Shown piece after piece: positions 16,675 to 26,000 of a stretch of 55,187 nt of DNA (the first letter of the stretch is position 1; every line of letters begins with the position of its first letter). This DNA is from Saprospiraceae bacterium. Its GTDB lineage: Bacteria > Bacteroidota > Bacteroidia > Chitinophagales > Saprospiraceae. A program made the translations under genes and the position numbers. The notes under the pieces were generated by a model, which saw nothing but the letters and a program-made list of their open reading frames with translations, searched no databases and was not told the DNA's origin. The DNA lies in the NCBI GenBank assembly GCA_020627705.1, contig JAHDGJ010000012.1, forward strand, positions 15,146 to 70,332, written 5' to 3'.

Positions 16675-17526
16675 TTAATTATTATTGAGAATCAATGGTA
16701 ATCCACCGTCTCCGCTTCCAACGATCACTACTTTTGAATTTGGAGACTGAGCCAATTCTAAAGTTGCTTCTATCCCTTTGTCCTTAAGAATCTTATCGGT
16801 CAAGGATGCATTTAATATTTTGTTCGCATCTGCTTTTGCTTGTGCTTCGATAATTTTTCGCTCTGCTTCTTTACGCTCTCTATCCAATTTAAATTCGTAT
16901 TGGAAAGCCAATTGTTCTTCTTGAAGTTTTTGCTCTATCGAAGCTTTTAATTTGTCTGGCAAAGCTACTTCCCGAATCAATACCTTATCTAAGTATATAT
17001 ATTTTTCAGAGCAAGACTCTTTGGTTAATTGTTCGATTTCATCTTGGATTGCTTCCCTTTTGGTGGAATACAATTCTTCCGGCAAGTATTTACCAATGAC
17101 CTCTCTGGTAGCAGATCTAATCTCCGGTACAATAATTCGATCCAAATAATCTGGTCCAATTTCTTCATGCAAGTATCCGATCTTTCCTTCTTCCGGTCTA
17201 TACCTGTAAGAGAGTTCTACAATAATGGTTAATCCATTTTTAGACAGTACAGACATGGATTCGTCGCCCTCTTTAACTCTTGTTTCGTACTCATACATTT
17301 TGTTCCATGGCATGATGACATGGAAACCTTGCCCGTATGGATTTTCTTTATCTATACCACCAGAAAATCGCTTAAACAAAACCCCTTCATATCCAGGGTC
17401 AATAGTTAGAAATGTGGTATTTGACAAAATGGCAAACAGAAAAAGAAATATAAAAGCAAAGACGATATACTTCCCAAAATTGATTTTGGGGAAATTGAAT
17501 TCTCTAGGATTTTGGCCTAATGACAT
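16675..17526 (-). CDS. Prohibitin-family SPFH/Band 7 protein
   Basis: 283 residues. One N-terminal transmembrane helix (about residues 17-39) is followed by an SPFH domain starting TIDPGYEGVLFKRFSGGIDK, with GFHVIMPW and EVIGKYLPEELYSTKREAIQ typical of prohibitins. A long coiled-coil helix spans about residues 190-250 (EQKLQEEQLAFQYEFKLDRE). Prohibitin homologues form large membrane rings that regulate proteases or organise membrane domains. The gene is 53 bases downstream of the glycosyltransferase gene and faces the bidirectional terminator. Confidence 0.92.
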   Translation of the reverse strand: MSLGQNPREFNFPKINFGKYIVFAFIFLFLFAILSNTTFLTIDPGYEGVLFKRFSGGIDKENPYGQGFHVIMPWNKMYEYETRVKEGDESMSVLSKNGLTIIVELSYRYRPEEGKIGYLHEEIGPDYLDRIIVPEIRSATREVIGKYLPEELYSTKREAIQDEIEQLTKESCSEKYIYLDKVLIREVALPDKLKASIEQKLQEEQLAFQYEFKLDRERKEAERKIIEAQAKADANKILNASLTDKILKDKGIEATLELAQSPNSKVVIVGSGDGGLPLILNNN

Positions 17527-17579
17527 ATTTTAAATTTTAAGTTTTTAATTCAATAGCTCGAAAATATAACAAGTAAAAC

Positions 17580-18590
17580 CTAAGATAAAGTTTTCTTTAT
17601 ATACTTTGTTTGTCGATCAAATGCTTCAATTAGTCTTTCTTCTGGCTGTCCTGTCAAACATTTCATATGCTTCTTTGGACAACGCTTCGCACCAATTTTG
17701 CTGCAAGGGTTGCATGTAATAGAGTGGTTTACTAAAGAAATATTTAAGTCTTCCCAATTATAGCCATAATACGGATACATGCCCAACAAAGGATGGGTAC
17801 TTCCCCAGACTGATATTATGGGTTTTTTACACGCTGCGGCAAGGTGCATCATTCCCGTATCCCCCGAAACAACAATTTGGGAAGAATCAATAATTGCTGT
17901 GGATTCGTCCAAGGTCAAGGTAGAGCAAAGATTTAAGGCATTGTCGTGCTCCTTGTCCAAATCTCGTCCCAATTCGAATACATCATCTCCACCGATAAGG
18001 ACAAATTGATTTGTAGACTCAGCTCTAAGCAAAGCCTCTATCATACTCTTTGGGACTCTTTTGGTAAAATAATTTGCCCCTAACACAATGGCACTGTACG
18101 TTTTTTTTATACCCAATCGATGGGTTAATTCTTTTGTATCCGAAACATAAAATCCGTCCATTCCCATGCCGTCGTCTTCAATGTTTAATGGCTTCAACGC
18201 TTCAAAATATCGATCAATAAGGTGATGCCCTTTTAAGCGATTGATTCCCATTTTAATGTGAAGGAATTTATCCAGATTTAATTTATTAAAACGGATGCTT
18301 GGAATACCTAAACTAAAGGACAATCTATGACTTCTTAAATTTTTATGTAAGTCTATGAGTAGATCAAACCCTTCTTCTTTTAATGCGCTGCTAATTTCTA
18401 CAATATCCTTCTCAAAAGTCCACAGACGATCTATATACGGATTGGGGCGCAACAAACCTCCATACTTCGCCTTTGTAACAAAGTGTATCTCTGCCTTTAG
18501 TTGCTTTTTTAAAACGCGAACCACAGGCGTACATAAGACAATGTCACCAATGGAGCTAAACCTAGAAACAAGAATCTTTTTGAGTTTCAA
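17580..18590 (-). CDS. Glycosyltransferase family 9 (heptosyltransferase-like)
   Basis: 336 residues. N-terminus KKILVSRFSSIGDIVLCTPV is the GT9 signature. The nucleotide-sugar-binding region reads VSGDTGMMHLAAACKKPIIS, with WGSTHP at about residues 225-255. A C-terminal Cys cluster (CNPCSKIGAKRCPKKHMKC) is common in Bacteroidota members. It probably adds heptose or another sugar to LPS core or surface glycan at the inner membrane. The start is 2 bases after the stop of the M4 peptidase gene, indicating one transcript. Confidence 0.92.
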   Translation of the reverse strand: MKLKKILVSRFSSIGDIVLCTPVVRVLKKQLKAEIHFVTKAKYGGLLRPNPYIDRLWTFEKDIVEISSALKEEGFDLLIDLHKNLRSHRLSFSLGIPSIRFNKLNLDKFLHIKMGINRLKGHHLIDRYFEALKPLNIEDDGMGMDGFYVSDTKELTHRLGIKKTYSAIVLGANYFTKRVPKSMIEALLRAESTNQFVLIGGDDVFELGRDLDKEHDNALNLCSTLTLDESTAIIDSSQIVVSGDTGMMHLAAACKKPIISVWGSTHPLLGMYPYYGYNWEDLNISLVNHSITCNPCSKIGAKRCPKKHMKCLTGQPEERLIEAFDRQTKYIKKTLS

Positions 18591-18592
18591 TC

Positions 18593-21500
18593 CTATCTGA
18601 TAAGCTGAATCTTACGAGCCCTAGAAGCCAACGTATTCGAATGCACCCGAACAAAATAGTGGCCCGAAGGAAAAGATTGATCTAAGTCAATAGCAACATT
18701 TGAAGATCCTTTTCTAACATCAAATTGATCCTGAAACAAGACTTTCCCGGATATATCCAAAACCTCCACATGAAGTGTTTGTGGTTTGTTGAGATCAAAA
18801 GCCAGTTTCAAATCATTGGACACAGGATTTTCAACAATATTGAACTTCAACTCGTCTAGAATTTGATCTTCGACATTCGTTGTTCTTTGTCCATTCGAAA
18901 ACCAACGTGCCCATCTAAATGCATCCGTTATGTTAGAATGATTCTCTCCTTGCAATTTGTTTTCTAAAATATCAGACAGCCCTACTCCGTCTAAGTTACC
19001 CGAACTAAAATCATCATAAACCATAGCATCATCTAATCGACCATACGAAGGGAAACCCAAGCCAGGTTGTTCTCTAATTTCGCCATTTTCACCAGTTTCC
19101 AAATTATAACCCAATATGGCAGCAGTGAATTCTTCGAAATAATCAAAGGCAATGATATACGGTGAGTTTTTACTAAAACTTGGATTCCCGACACCTACAT
19201 TATCCGGCAGATCACTAAATAATTTGGAAATCTCCCCTAAGCTCCAAGTATCAATGTCTTCATTCCAAATTTTAAGAAAACCAATATCCCAATATTCAAC
19301 GGAAGAACTTCCTGATCCATTTAATTCGTTTAAAGCATCATACATAACCCAATTACCCGTAAAATCAAATTCTAAGGCATCCGCAAATTTTACGTTTCCG
19401 GTAACATTTCCTCCACTAGAGGTACTGGGGTTATACAATTCATACGTATTGGGAGCACCCAATGCAAAATCATAGACCCAAATACGGTTATCTTGCTGAT
19501 CAAAAAGACCTGCCAATCTGTTGCCATCACGAGAGATTACGATGTTGCGCCAAACTGGGTCCTCTTGGAGAACAATCTCATCAACCATTGCTATTTGATT
19601 GCCATTCCATTCCAATTGAATGAGATGCATCTTTTTATCCGATCCAATAAATACAATCTCAGTACCATCATCTGTTACACTCGGTTTACTAATGGGATCT
19701 TTGTCTGAAATTTGCTCGACATCACCCGTACTCAAGTCAGCTATGTAAATGTTTTGCATTTGATTGGAAGTCATGACCAAAAAGTCTCCCCCATCGTTTG
19801 CCCCTGTATCTTGTTGATTGTTAGAGCCCGTACCATCCAAGATTCCTACCTGATCCATCGCAGAACGAAGCGCCTGTACTTCAGTGTTACCATATAAATC
19901 ACTAGCCGCTTCTATGGTAGCAATTCTAAAATCTATGAAATTGGAAGATGAGGTTAGATAATTTACCAACGCACGATACCAAATTTTTTCTGCTTTGTCC
20001 ACACCAACCGCTTCCGCAAATAAGTAAAAGGCATGATTAGGTATACCTGAGTTAATATGCACTCCTCCATTATCTTGAGATCCAGTAAATTGCTCATCCA
20101 CATGCTTTGGTTGAAATCCTCCAGAAAAATTACCAGGAGCTGCACCATTATGCGGATCTTTCATATCACGTAATTTTCCTGATGGGAAAAAAGATGTTTT
20201 AACGATGTCCTCGCCAATCTCCCAATAGGCGGGTTTTTCATCTATCATTGCTCCAAACACATCCGCAAAGGATTCGTTCAGCGCTCCTGATTCGTTCATG
20301 TACACCAAATTGGCAGAACTCTGAATGACGCCATGTGAAAGCTCATGTCCAGCAACATCAAGAGCTGCAGCTAATGGAAAAAATGCATCGTCTCCATCTC
20401 CATACCAAATGGCTTGACCATTCCAAAAAGCGTTGCCCATTGAAGAACCTGAAGGATCAGCTACATGAATGAGCGAAAATATACTTCCTCCGAGTCCATT
20501 GATCGAATTTCTTCCATGGACTTGGCGAAAATATTCATAGGATTGGCCACCATTATAATGTGCCGAAACAGACGTTGGATCTGTCCAACTGTTGTTGTTT
20601 GAGGTAACATCTACAAAATCAAAAGCATTTGATTCTGGAGATGTATTCATTGCATCCAAAGTAGCTATGAGTCCTGAGCTTTCGAAAATTCCATTTGGAC
20701 TTAAATCAAACATAGGCCTATTCGCATCGATCAAAAAATATGTGTTACCGACCTCATACGTATTGATGTTTCGGTTAATCCCAAATAAATCCTGAGCCGT
20801 AGCTGTTGCTGGACCATCCATAAGAACCTCGATTACCTTCTTAGGCGTTTCATGTGCATGAAACTTGCATCCTCCTTCGTACTGTTCTATTACTTCTCCA
20901 GTTTTCGCATCAATAAAAAACTTAAGATTCTCCATCGCGTTTGGAAAATACTCTACATGGTAAGCAAGTCGTAATTCGTTGGATGAAGGATCCTTTATTT
21001 GCCATACTAAATCAAATTTCCACCGATATTTGATAAATCTGCTCTGTGCTGGCGTCAAAGGCTTTTCTGGTCGAATGCCTTTTACAATTTCTTTGATTTG
21101 ACCTTCTTCTAAAACTCCTGCTAAAGACAGCTGATCCGAAGGGGTTGGAACAGTTAATCCATTGGCTTTTAAAATTTTATCCCCTTTACTATGCAGCATT
21201 AATTGGGCTCCAAAAATTGGAATGCCTAAGTGCTCTTGTTGAAATTTCCAATGTTTCATTCCAATCTCGTCTTCCTGCGTATCTACTAAAGAAAATGCCT
21301 CCTCTGGCACATCAATTTGTAATTCATCTCCAATTTCTTGCAAGTAAACGTATACCTGCTCGTCCAAGTTTGAGCTTGCTTTCGAATCAGGGAGCACGCC
21401 TTTAATCAAGCTTGGTCTTCCTTGATTTTGAGCAACCACTTTGATGCTGGAGTTTTCTTTTTTTTCAAGCGATATTTTATCAATTAAGTCATAATTATAG

Positions 21501-21661
21501 CTGTTAAAATCTGTCGGAACTGTCAGCTGGCGTTTATCCAATCTTATTTCCATTGGATCCAAATCAATTTTTTGATCCGTTGGGTTGGTATTCTTTTGCG
21601 CAAAAAGCTGAAAACAAAAGAAAATACTGAAGCAAAGAGAAAATACTTTTTTCATAGACAT
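18593..21661 (-). CDS. M4 family (thermolysin-like) metallopeptidase with T9SS type A sorting domain
   Basis: 1022 residues from the ATG at 21661; an in-frame TTG at 21670 touches the upstream stop. Order: signal peptide (about 1-22); FTP/PepSY propeptide region (about 85-270); M4 catalytic domain (about 290-615) with the zinc motif HELSH at about 439-443 and the third ligand in ESGALNESFADVFGAMID. The C-terminal catalytic lobe has NGGVHINSGIPNHAFYL with the active-site His. A TolB/WD40-like propeller segment (IYIADLSTGDVEQISD and repeats) lies at about 625-900. The type A sorting domain (VENPVSNDLKLAF, LDISGKVLFQD) covers the last 85 residues. It is an exported protease, co-transcribed with the emfourin-like lipoprotein. 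Confidence 0.94.
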   Translation of the reverse strand: MSMKKVFSLCFSIFFCFQLFAQKNTNPTDQKIDLDPMEIRLDKRQLTVPTDFNSYNYDLIDKISLEKKENSSIKVVAQNQGRPSLIKGVLPDSKASSNLDEQVYVYLQEIGDELQIDVPEEAFSLVDTQEDEIGMKHWKFQQEHLGIPIFGAQLMLHSKGDKILKANGLTVPTPSDQLSLAGVLEEGQIKEIVKGIRPEKPLTPAQSRFIKYRWKFDLVWQIKDPSSNELRLAYHVEYFPNAMENLKFFIDAKTGEVIEQYEGGCKFHAHETPKKVIEVLMDGPATATAQDLFGINRNINTYEVGNTYFLIDANRPMFDLSPNGIFESSGLIATLDAMNTSPESNAFDFVDVTSNNNSWTDPTSVSAHYNGGQSYEYFRQVHGRNSINGLGGSIFSLIHVADPSGSSMGNAFWNGQAIWYGDGDDAFFPLAAALDVAGHELSHGVIQSSANLVYMNESGALNESFADVFGAMIDEKPAYWEIGEDIVKTSFFPSGKLRDMKDPHNGAAPGNFSGGFQPKHVDEQFTGSQDNGGVHINSGIPNHAFYLFAEAVGVDKAEKIWYRALVNYLTSSSNFIDFRIATIEAASDLYGNTEVQALRSAMDQVGILDGTGSNNQQDTGANDGGDFLVMTSNQMQNIYIADLSTGDVEQISDKDPISKPSVTDDGTEIVFIGSDKKMHLIQLEWNGNQIAMVDEIVLQEDPVWRNIVISRDGNRLAGLFDQQDNRIWVYDFALGAPNTYELYNPSTSSGGNVTGNVKFADALEFDFTGNWVMYDALNELNGSGSSSVEYWDIGFLKIWNEDIDTWSLGEISKLFSDLPDNVGVGNPSFSKNSPYIIAFDYFEEFTAAILGYNLETGENGEIREQPGLGFPSYGRLDDAMVYDDFSSGNLDGVGLSDILENKLQGENHSNITDAFRWARWFSNGQRTTNVEDQILDELKFNIVENPVSNDLKLAFDLNKPQTLHVEVLDISGKVLFQDQFDVRKGSSNVAIDLDQSFPSGHYFVRVHSNTLASRARKIQLIR

Positions 21662-21670
21662 CGTATTCAA

Positions 21671-22120
21671 TTACATTTTTGGTGGTGTAGACTTGATGTT
21701 TTTAACTAAGCCCATTAATGTGTGATAATAAGGTTTTAATTCTTTCGGTATTTCGGACCTTCCACCTCCCCAAACAACTCTGTGGTTTTTTCCATTCTCC
21801 GAGTAATCGATGAAGTATGTCATGTTTCCAGGATCATTTAACTCCAATTGATCAAACCCTAAGGCCTTAAAGTTGGAAATCATTTGTTTTGCAAGATTCT
21901 TATCTATTTTACCCTCAGCATTTCGGCTTTTACCGTCCATACCTGCTTTGAAAAGTTGACCATCGGGCAACAATATATGTTCCTTAGAAACTCCAGTAAA
22001 TCCGCCTGAAGAACCAAAAACGATTTTAGGCCCATCATAACTGTCAAGCTCTAGAGCTTTTTGTGTGTTACAAGCCATAAGCCCTACCGATAATAGAATG
22101 AAGAGCAGAAAATATTTCAT
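21671..22120 (-). CDS. Emfourin-like lipoprotein, putative M4 protease inhibitor
   Basis: 149 residues. Lipoprotein signal MKYFLLFILLSVGLMAC, lipid Cys at residue 17. The mature part begins IVFGSSGGFTGVSKEHILL, then has KQMISNFKALGFDQLELND, YFIDYSENGKNHRVVWGG and IPKELKPYYHTLMGLV. By eye this follows the layout of emfourin (a SGGFAG-type first strand, a helix ending in FxxL, then paired strands and a C-terminal P..L..L helix). Emfourins are small inhibitors encoded next to protealysin-like M4 peptidases. Here the stop lies 9 bases before the ATG of an M4 peptidase gene, which supports the call. The lipid anchor and the T9SS-exported partner differ from the known cytoplasmic pair. Confidence 0.65.
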   Translation of the reverse strand: MKYFLLFILLSVGLMACNTQKALELDSYDGPKIVFGSSGGFTGVSKEHILLPDGQLFKAGMDGKSRNAEGKIDKNLAKQMISNFKALGFDQLELNDPGNMTYFIDYSENGKNHRVVWGGGRSEIPKELKPYYHTLMGLVKNIKSTPPKM

Positions 22121-22147
22121 AATTACTTTTAACTGGTAAACAAATCG

Positions 22148-22162
22148 TCGTCTTTAAGACGA
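22148..22162. promoter_or_regulatory. Palindrome TCGTCTT-T-AAGACGA
   Basis: Seven-base arms around a single T, in the 163-base divergent gap between the emfourin-like gene (-) and the Cys/Lys-rich gene (+). A related perfect palindrome, GTCTTAAGAC, occurs at 26952-26961. It could be an operator; this is an inference from symmetry and position. Confidence 0.4.
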
Positions 22163-22244
22163 AAACTATCCCCGAAGGTGCTAAATTTTTTAATTTAAGC
22201 TTAGTTTAACAAAACAACCCATGGTTATTGCCGTTTTAATTGGG

Positions 22245-22252
22245 TAAATTTG
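22245..22252 (+). promoter_or_regulatory. Candidate -7 element TAAATTTG
   Basis: TAAATTTG fits the Bacteroidota -7 consensus and lies 31 bases before the start of the Cys/Lys-rich gene at 22284. No good -33 box at 17-23 bases was seen. Confidence 0.4.
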
Positions 22253-22283
22253 AAATATTCTTTAACGTGTGTAAATTATTAAG

Positions 22284-22784
22284 ATGAAAAAGTTGTTTTT
22301 TATTCTTTCGTTCTTTTTGGTAGCTGGAATGACTGCAAATGCGCAGACTTGCTCCAAATCAAAAAAAGCGTGTGCTAAAACTTGTGCAAGCAAAGCTAAA
22401 ACTGCAAGCGCTGATGCTGAAACCACTTCAGTAGCTGCTGCATTTATGGAAGCTGATGAGGCTGCCAAAGCAAATGACAGTATTGAAAAAAGAGTGTGTG
22501 CTAAATCAGGCAATGTTTCTTACTACGAGAAAGCAGTGTGTGCTAAATCAGGTAAAGTTTCTTATGAAGAAGTAAAGTATTGTACGGACTCAAAGAAATT
22601 TGTAAACCAATCTCCTAAAGATGGTAAAGTTATGTCGGCATCTGCTATCAAAACTTCTGCTGACGCAAAAGCAGAGAAAAAAGCATGTGCTAAAAAATGT
22701 TCAAAAGCGGAAAAAGCTGCTTGTTCTAAAATGAGCAAAAAAGAATGTGCTAAAAAATGCGCAGCTAAAAAGACAGGAGTCTAA
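22284..22784 (+). CDS. Small secreted Cys/Lys/Ala-rich protein
   Basis: 166 residues. A signal peptide (about 1-21, MTANAQ) is followed by a mature protein with 11 Cys, very many Lys and Ala, and few hydrophobic residues. It has two Cys-rich ends (CSKSKKACAKTCASKAK; ACAKKCSKAEKAACSKM, then KKECAKKC) around a middle with a tandem motif: VCAKSGNVSYYEKA, VCAKSGKVSYEEVK, YCTDSKKFVN. KKC/CAK spacing looks like metallothionein-style metal binding or disulfide cross-linking. No family is recognised. It is a single-gene unit with its own promoter and terminator. Confidence 0.85.
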   Translation: MKKLFFILSFFLVAGMTANAQTCSKSKKACAKTCASKAKTASADAETTSVAAAFMEADEAAKANDSIEKRVCAKSGNVSYYEKAVCAKSGKVSYEEVKYCTDSKKFVNQSPKDGKVMSASAIKTSADAKAEKKACAKKCSKAEKAACSKMSKKECAKKCAAKKTGV

Positions 22785-22809
22785 AATTTTTTAGTCTCAA
22801 AAATTAATT

Positions 22810-22838
22810 GGCCTTGAGAAATCAAGGCCTTTTTTTTT
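22810..22838 (+). terminator. Rho-independent terminator
   Basis: GGCCTTGA (22810-22817), loop GAAA, TCAAGGCC (22822-22829), then nine T. It follows the Cys/Lys-rich gene by 26 bases. Confidence 0.92.
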
Positions 22839-22870
22839 GACCCATTACGATGTTAAGAACTGACAAATTA

Positions 22871-22902
22871 TTGGATAGTTCAAGCATCAAAATGTAGTTT
22901 TG
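22871..22902 (+). promoter_or_regulatory. Bacteroidota-type promoter upstream of the 1290-residue adhesin
   Basis: TTG at 22871-22873, 21-base spacer, TAGTTTTG at 22895-22902. It would give a leader of about 147 bases that begins just before the palindrome at 22917-22945. A second -7 match (TATTTTTG, 22999-23006) lies nearer the start codon but lacks a -33 box. Confidence 0.5.
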
Positions 22903-22916
22903 TGGTGTCTTTTAAC

Positions 22917-22945
22917 TAGAATTCAATACTTAAGTGTTGATTCTA
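22917..22945. promoter_or_regulatory. 29-base imperfect palindrome in the adhesin leader
   Basis: Outer arms TAGAAT/ATTCTA, then a one-base bulge, CAA/TTG, a T-G pair and a central ACTTAAGT. It sits about 8 bases after the expected transcription start of the promoter at 22871-22902, so it may be an operator or a leader hairpin. There is no T tract, so it is not an ordinary terminator. Confidence 0.5.
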
Positions 22946-23055
22946 ACGTTTATCCCTTTTTGAGCGTTCTATTAATCAAAGAAGAAAAGTATAATTTATA
23001 TTTTTGCTATTGATTTAGAGCGATTTATAAATTTAACTTTTTTGTTATATATCCT

Positions 23056-26000
23056 ATGAAGCGTAGAGTTCTGATTTTGGTGGTTTTGTTAGTGGGCATT
23101 TTTAATGCGCTTAGATCGCAATCGTTTCCTTGTGATTTAACGATCCCCTGTGAGGATATTGACACCAATCTTGTGATTAATATCATTTCACCCCAATTTG
23201 CCAGTCCTGGTGAAGAATTTTGTGTCCAGTTTGAGGTAGAAACCTTTGATCACATTATTTCGCTTCTTTTTGATATTGAGTATGACCCTTCTGTCATTCA
23301 GTTAGCCAATGCAGATCCCTGTATAGCGCTTAATACTGGAAATTGTCTCAACGGACTGGGTTGTGGAAATTTTGCAGTTACCAATGGTAACATTCGATTT
23401 GTTTGGTTCAATTCGAATGCCGAGGGAACATGTTGCTTTGATGGTTCTGAGTTGTTCGAAATTTGTTTTGTTGTAGTTGGAGACCCCAACGATACAAGTC
23501 CTATTACTATAAATGGTGTAGAAGAGATCACCTATGGCCTCGATATCTTATCTGACTTTTGCTACGAACAAGGCAACGTGACCATAAATGACACCAGCGT
23601 TACGGTGGACTGCCCAGACCTTACAGCGGTATATAGCTATTGCTCTCCTACCGCAGGAAACAATGATGGGACCTTAGAAGTTTTCTTTTGTGGTGGCCAA
23701 TCTCCCTATAACTATACCATAAGCAATAGTGGCGGCTCCATAAGTGTTAGTGGTACGGCTTCAGGTGGAGAATTAATCTCAATCCCCAACATAGAAGAAG
23801 AACAGTATACCATAAGCTTTACAGATGCCAATGGAGTGGTAGGAAACCAAGAAATATTCTTCATTTTGTCTGCTGAATCTCTTTCTTTTGAAATGGATCA
23901 GGACTTTAGAAATCCTACCTGTTACACCAAACAAAATGGGTACATACAACTCACAAATATTTCTGGTGGTAACCCTAATTATAACTTTTTCTGGAGCAAC
24001 AACGAATTTGGTCTAGATCGAATAGAAAACCTAGCCAATGGCACGTATACCGTAACGGTCGAAGATGCCAACGGTTGTACGGCTTCCGATCAATTGCTTA
24101 TTCAGACGGATACACTAAAACTTAATTATACTGTCATTGATAGCGCTGGATGCTTAGGCTCACCTACAGGAAGCTTAAAGCTTACTGCCGAAGGAGGTAG
24201 GCCTTACTTCCCAAACCTATATACTTTTCAAAATGATCAAGTACCCACGGATTGTTTTACGCTAACTGGTGTAGAAGGAGGGGATGAGATTATACTTCAA
24301 GTCCAAGACAGTTTACCAGGATTATGCGTTGTTAGAGATACCATTATTATGCCTTTTAAAGGTGGGTTAGAGGTTCAAGAAGTACAGATTATTCAGCCTG
24401 AATGTTTTGGAGAACGTGCGCCTTTGGTGGAACTCGAAGTGATTGGTGCGACACAAATATCTAATCCGGTTTTATATACCACAGATTTATTACTTGTTAC
24501 AGATCCCCAAATTGCGTATCTCCCTTCTAATGGAAATGTATTTAGTATTCAAAATGTGCCACCTGGATCATATATCATAGAAGTAGAAGTTTTGAATCCC
24601 AACGAATTTGCAGGTTGTACTATTCAGTACGAACTTCTTATAACAGAACCCGATGAGCTCATCCTAACGACCAGCTCAACTCCTCCCAATTGTCAAGGAG
24701 TTTTGGGTGTTATTGATTTTTCGATATCGGGAGGTACCGGTGATTATGAAATAAGTCTAAACAACAGCAGCCCACCCCCAATTGCAAACTTCTTGGATAT
24801 GGGTAATGATACTTATCAAATTTATGATTTAAATGGTGGAGATTATGAGCTTGTCATTACTGACCAAAATGATTGCACGGCCACCGAAACATTTAATTTT
24901 CCTGATGCGGGTTCATTGGTTATAGACATTGACACGCTACAAAACATTGAATGTGGCAGCCCAAATATTGGGGCATTATTGGCCGTTACGACACCAGCTT
25001 GCTTAAGTTGTGATTACGAGTGGTTTGATGAAAACGGTACTTTTTTAAATGGTGGGCCACAAGCTTTCAATCTAGGCATGGGTTGTTATACGGTTGAAGT
25101 TACAGATGTAATGCAAAATTGCTCCGCAACTGCTACAGCCTGTCTTGAAGCAGCTGGAGATATAGAATTTACAGCGGTTCTAACTCCCCCAGATTGTTAT
25201 GAAGGAGGAAATGGCCAAGTCGGAATAGTGGTTTCTCAAGGTCAAGCTCCTTACAATTACAATTGGGAAAATTTCCCAATGATCACTGGATCTGTACTGG
25301 CGCCTATTCCCGCTGGTGAATATTGCGTTACCGTTACAGATGCAAACCTATGTGAAAAGGATACCTGTGTCATGTTGGAGAATCCTCCAGAATTGCAAAT
25401 GAATATTGTTACCCTAAACGACGCCCCATGTTTTGGAACAAATCAAGGTTCGATTGTAGTCAATGGATCAAATGGATTCATGGGCACCCAATTCTTTAGT
25501 TACATTATATACGACTCCGATGAGAACGAATACTTAACGGCTAGTGGTACTGGTGATTTAAATATTCCCAATATCGAAGCTGGGGACTATACTGTTCTAG
25601 TAACTGATGGACAATGTGCTGCTGTGAATCAATTATCTTTTACTATTGATCAGGCAACCGAAATCTTAATAGATGAAAACACCACAACAATAACTCCACC
25701 TACTTGCTTCGAATTCTGCGATGGAAGTATAACGGTTAATGCTATGGGCGGGTCAGGACCCTATACATATACATGGGTGGCCAATGGTCTTGTCTCTCCA
25801 ACGATTACCGGTATCTGTGGCAATCAATTTCATTATGTTGACATCATGGACGACAATGGTTGTGTGATACGAGATTCAATATTTTTAAACGAGCCAGACG
25901 AACTTCTAATTTCTCTTATTAATCTACAAAACCCAGGTTGTTTTAATTCAACTGATGGTATTTTATCTATTGCAGTGAATGGTGGAACTGAACCTTATAA

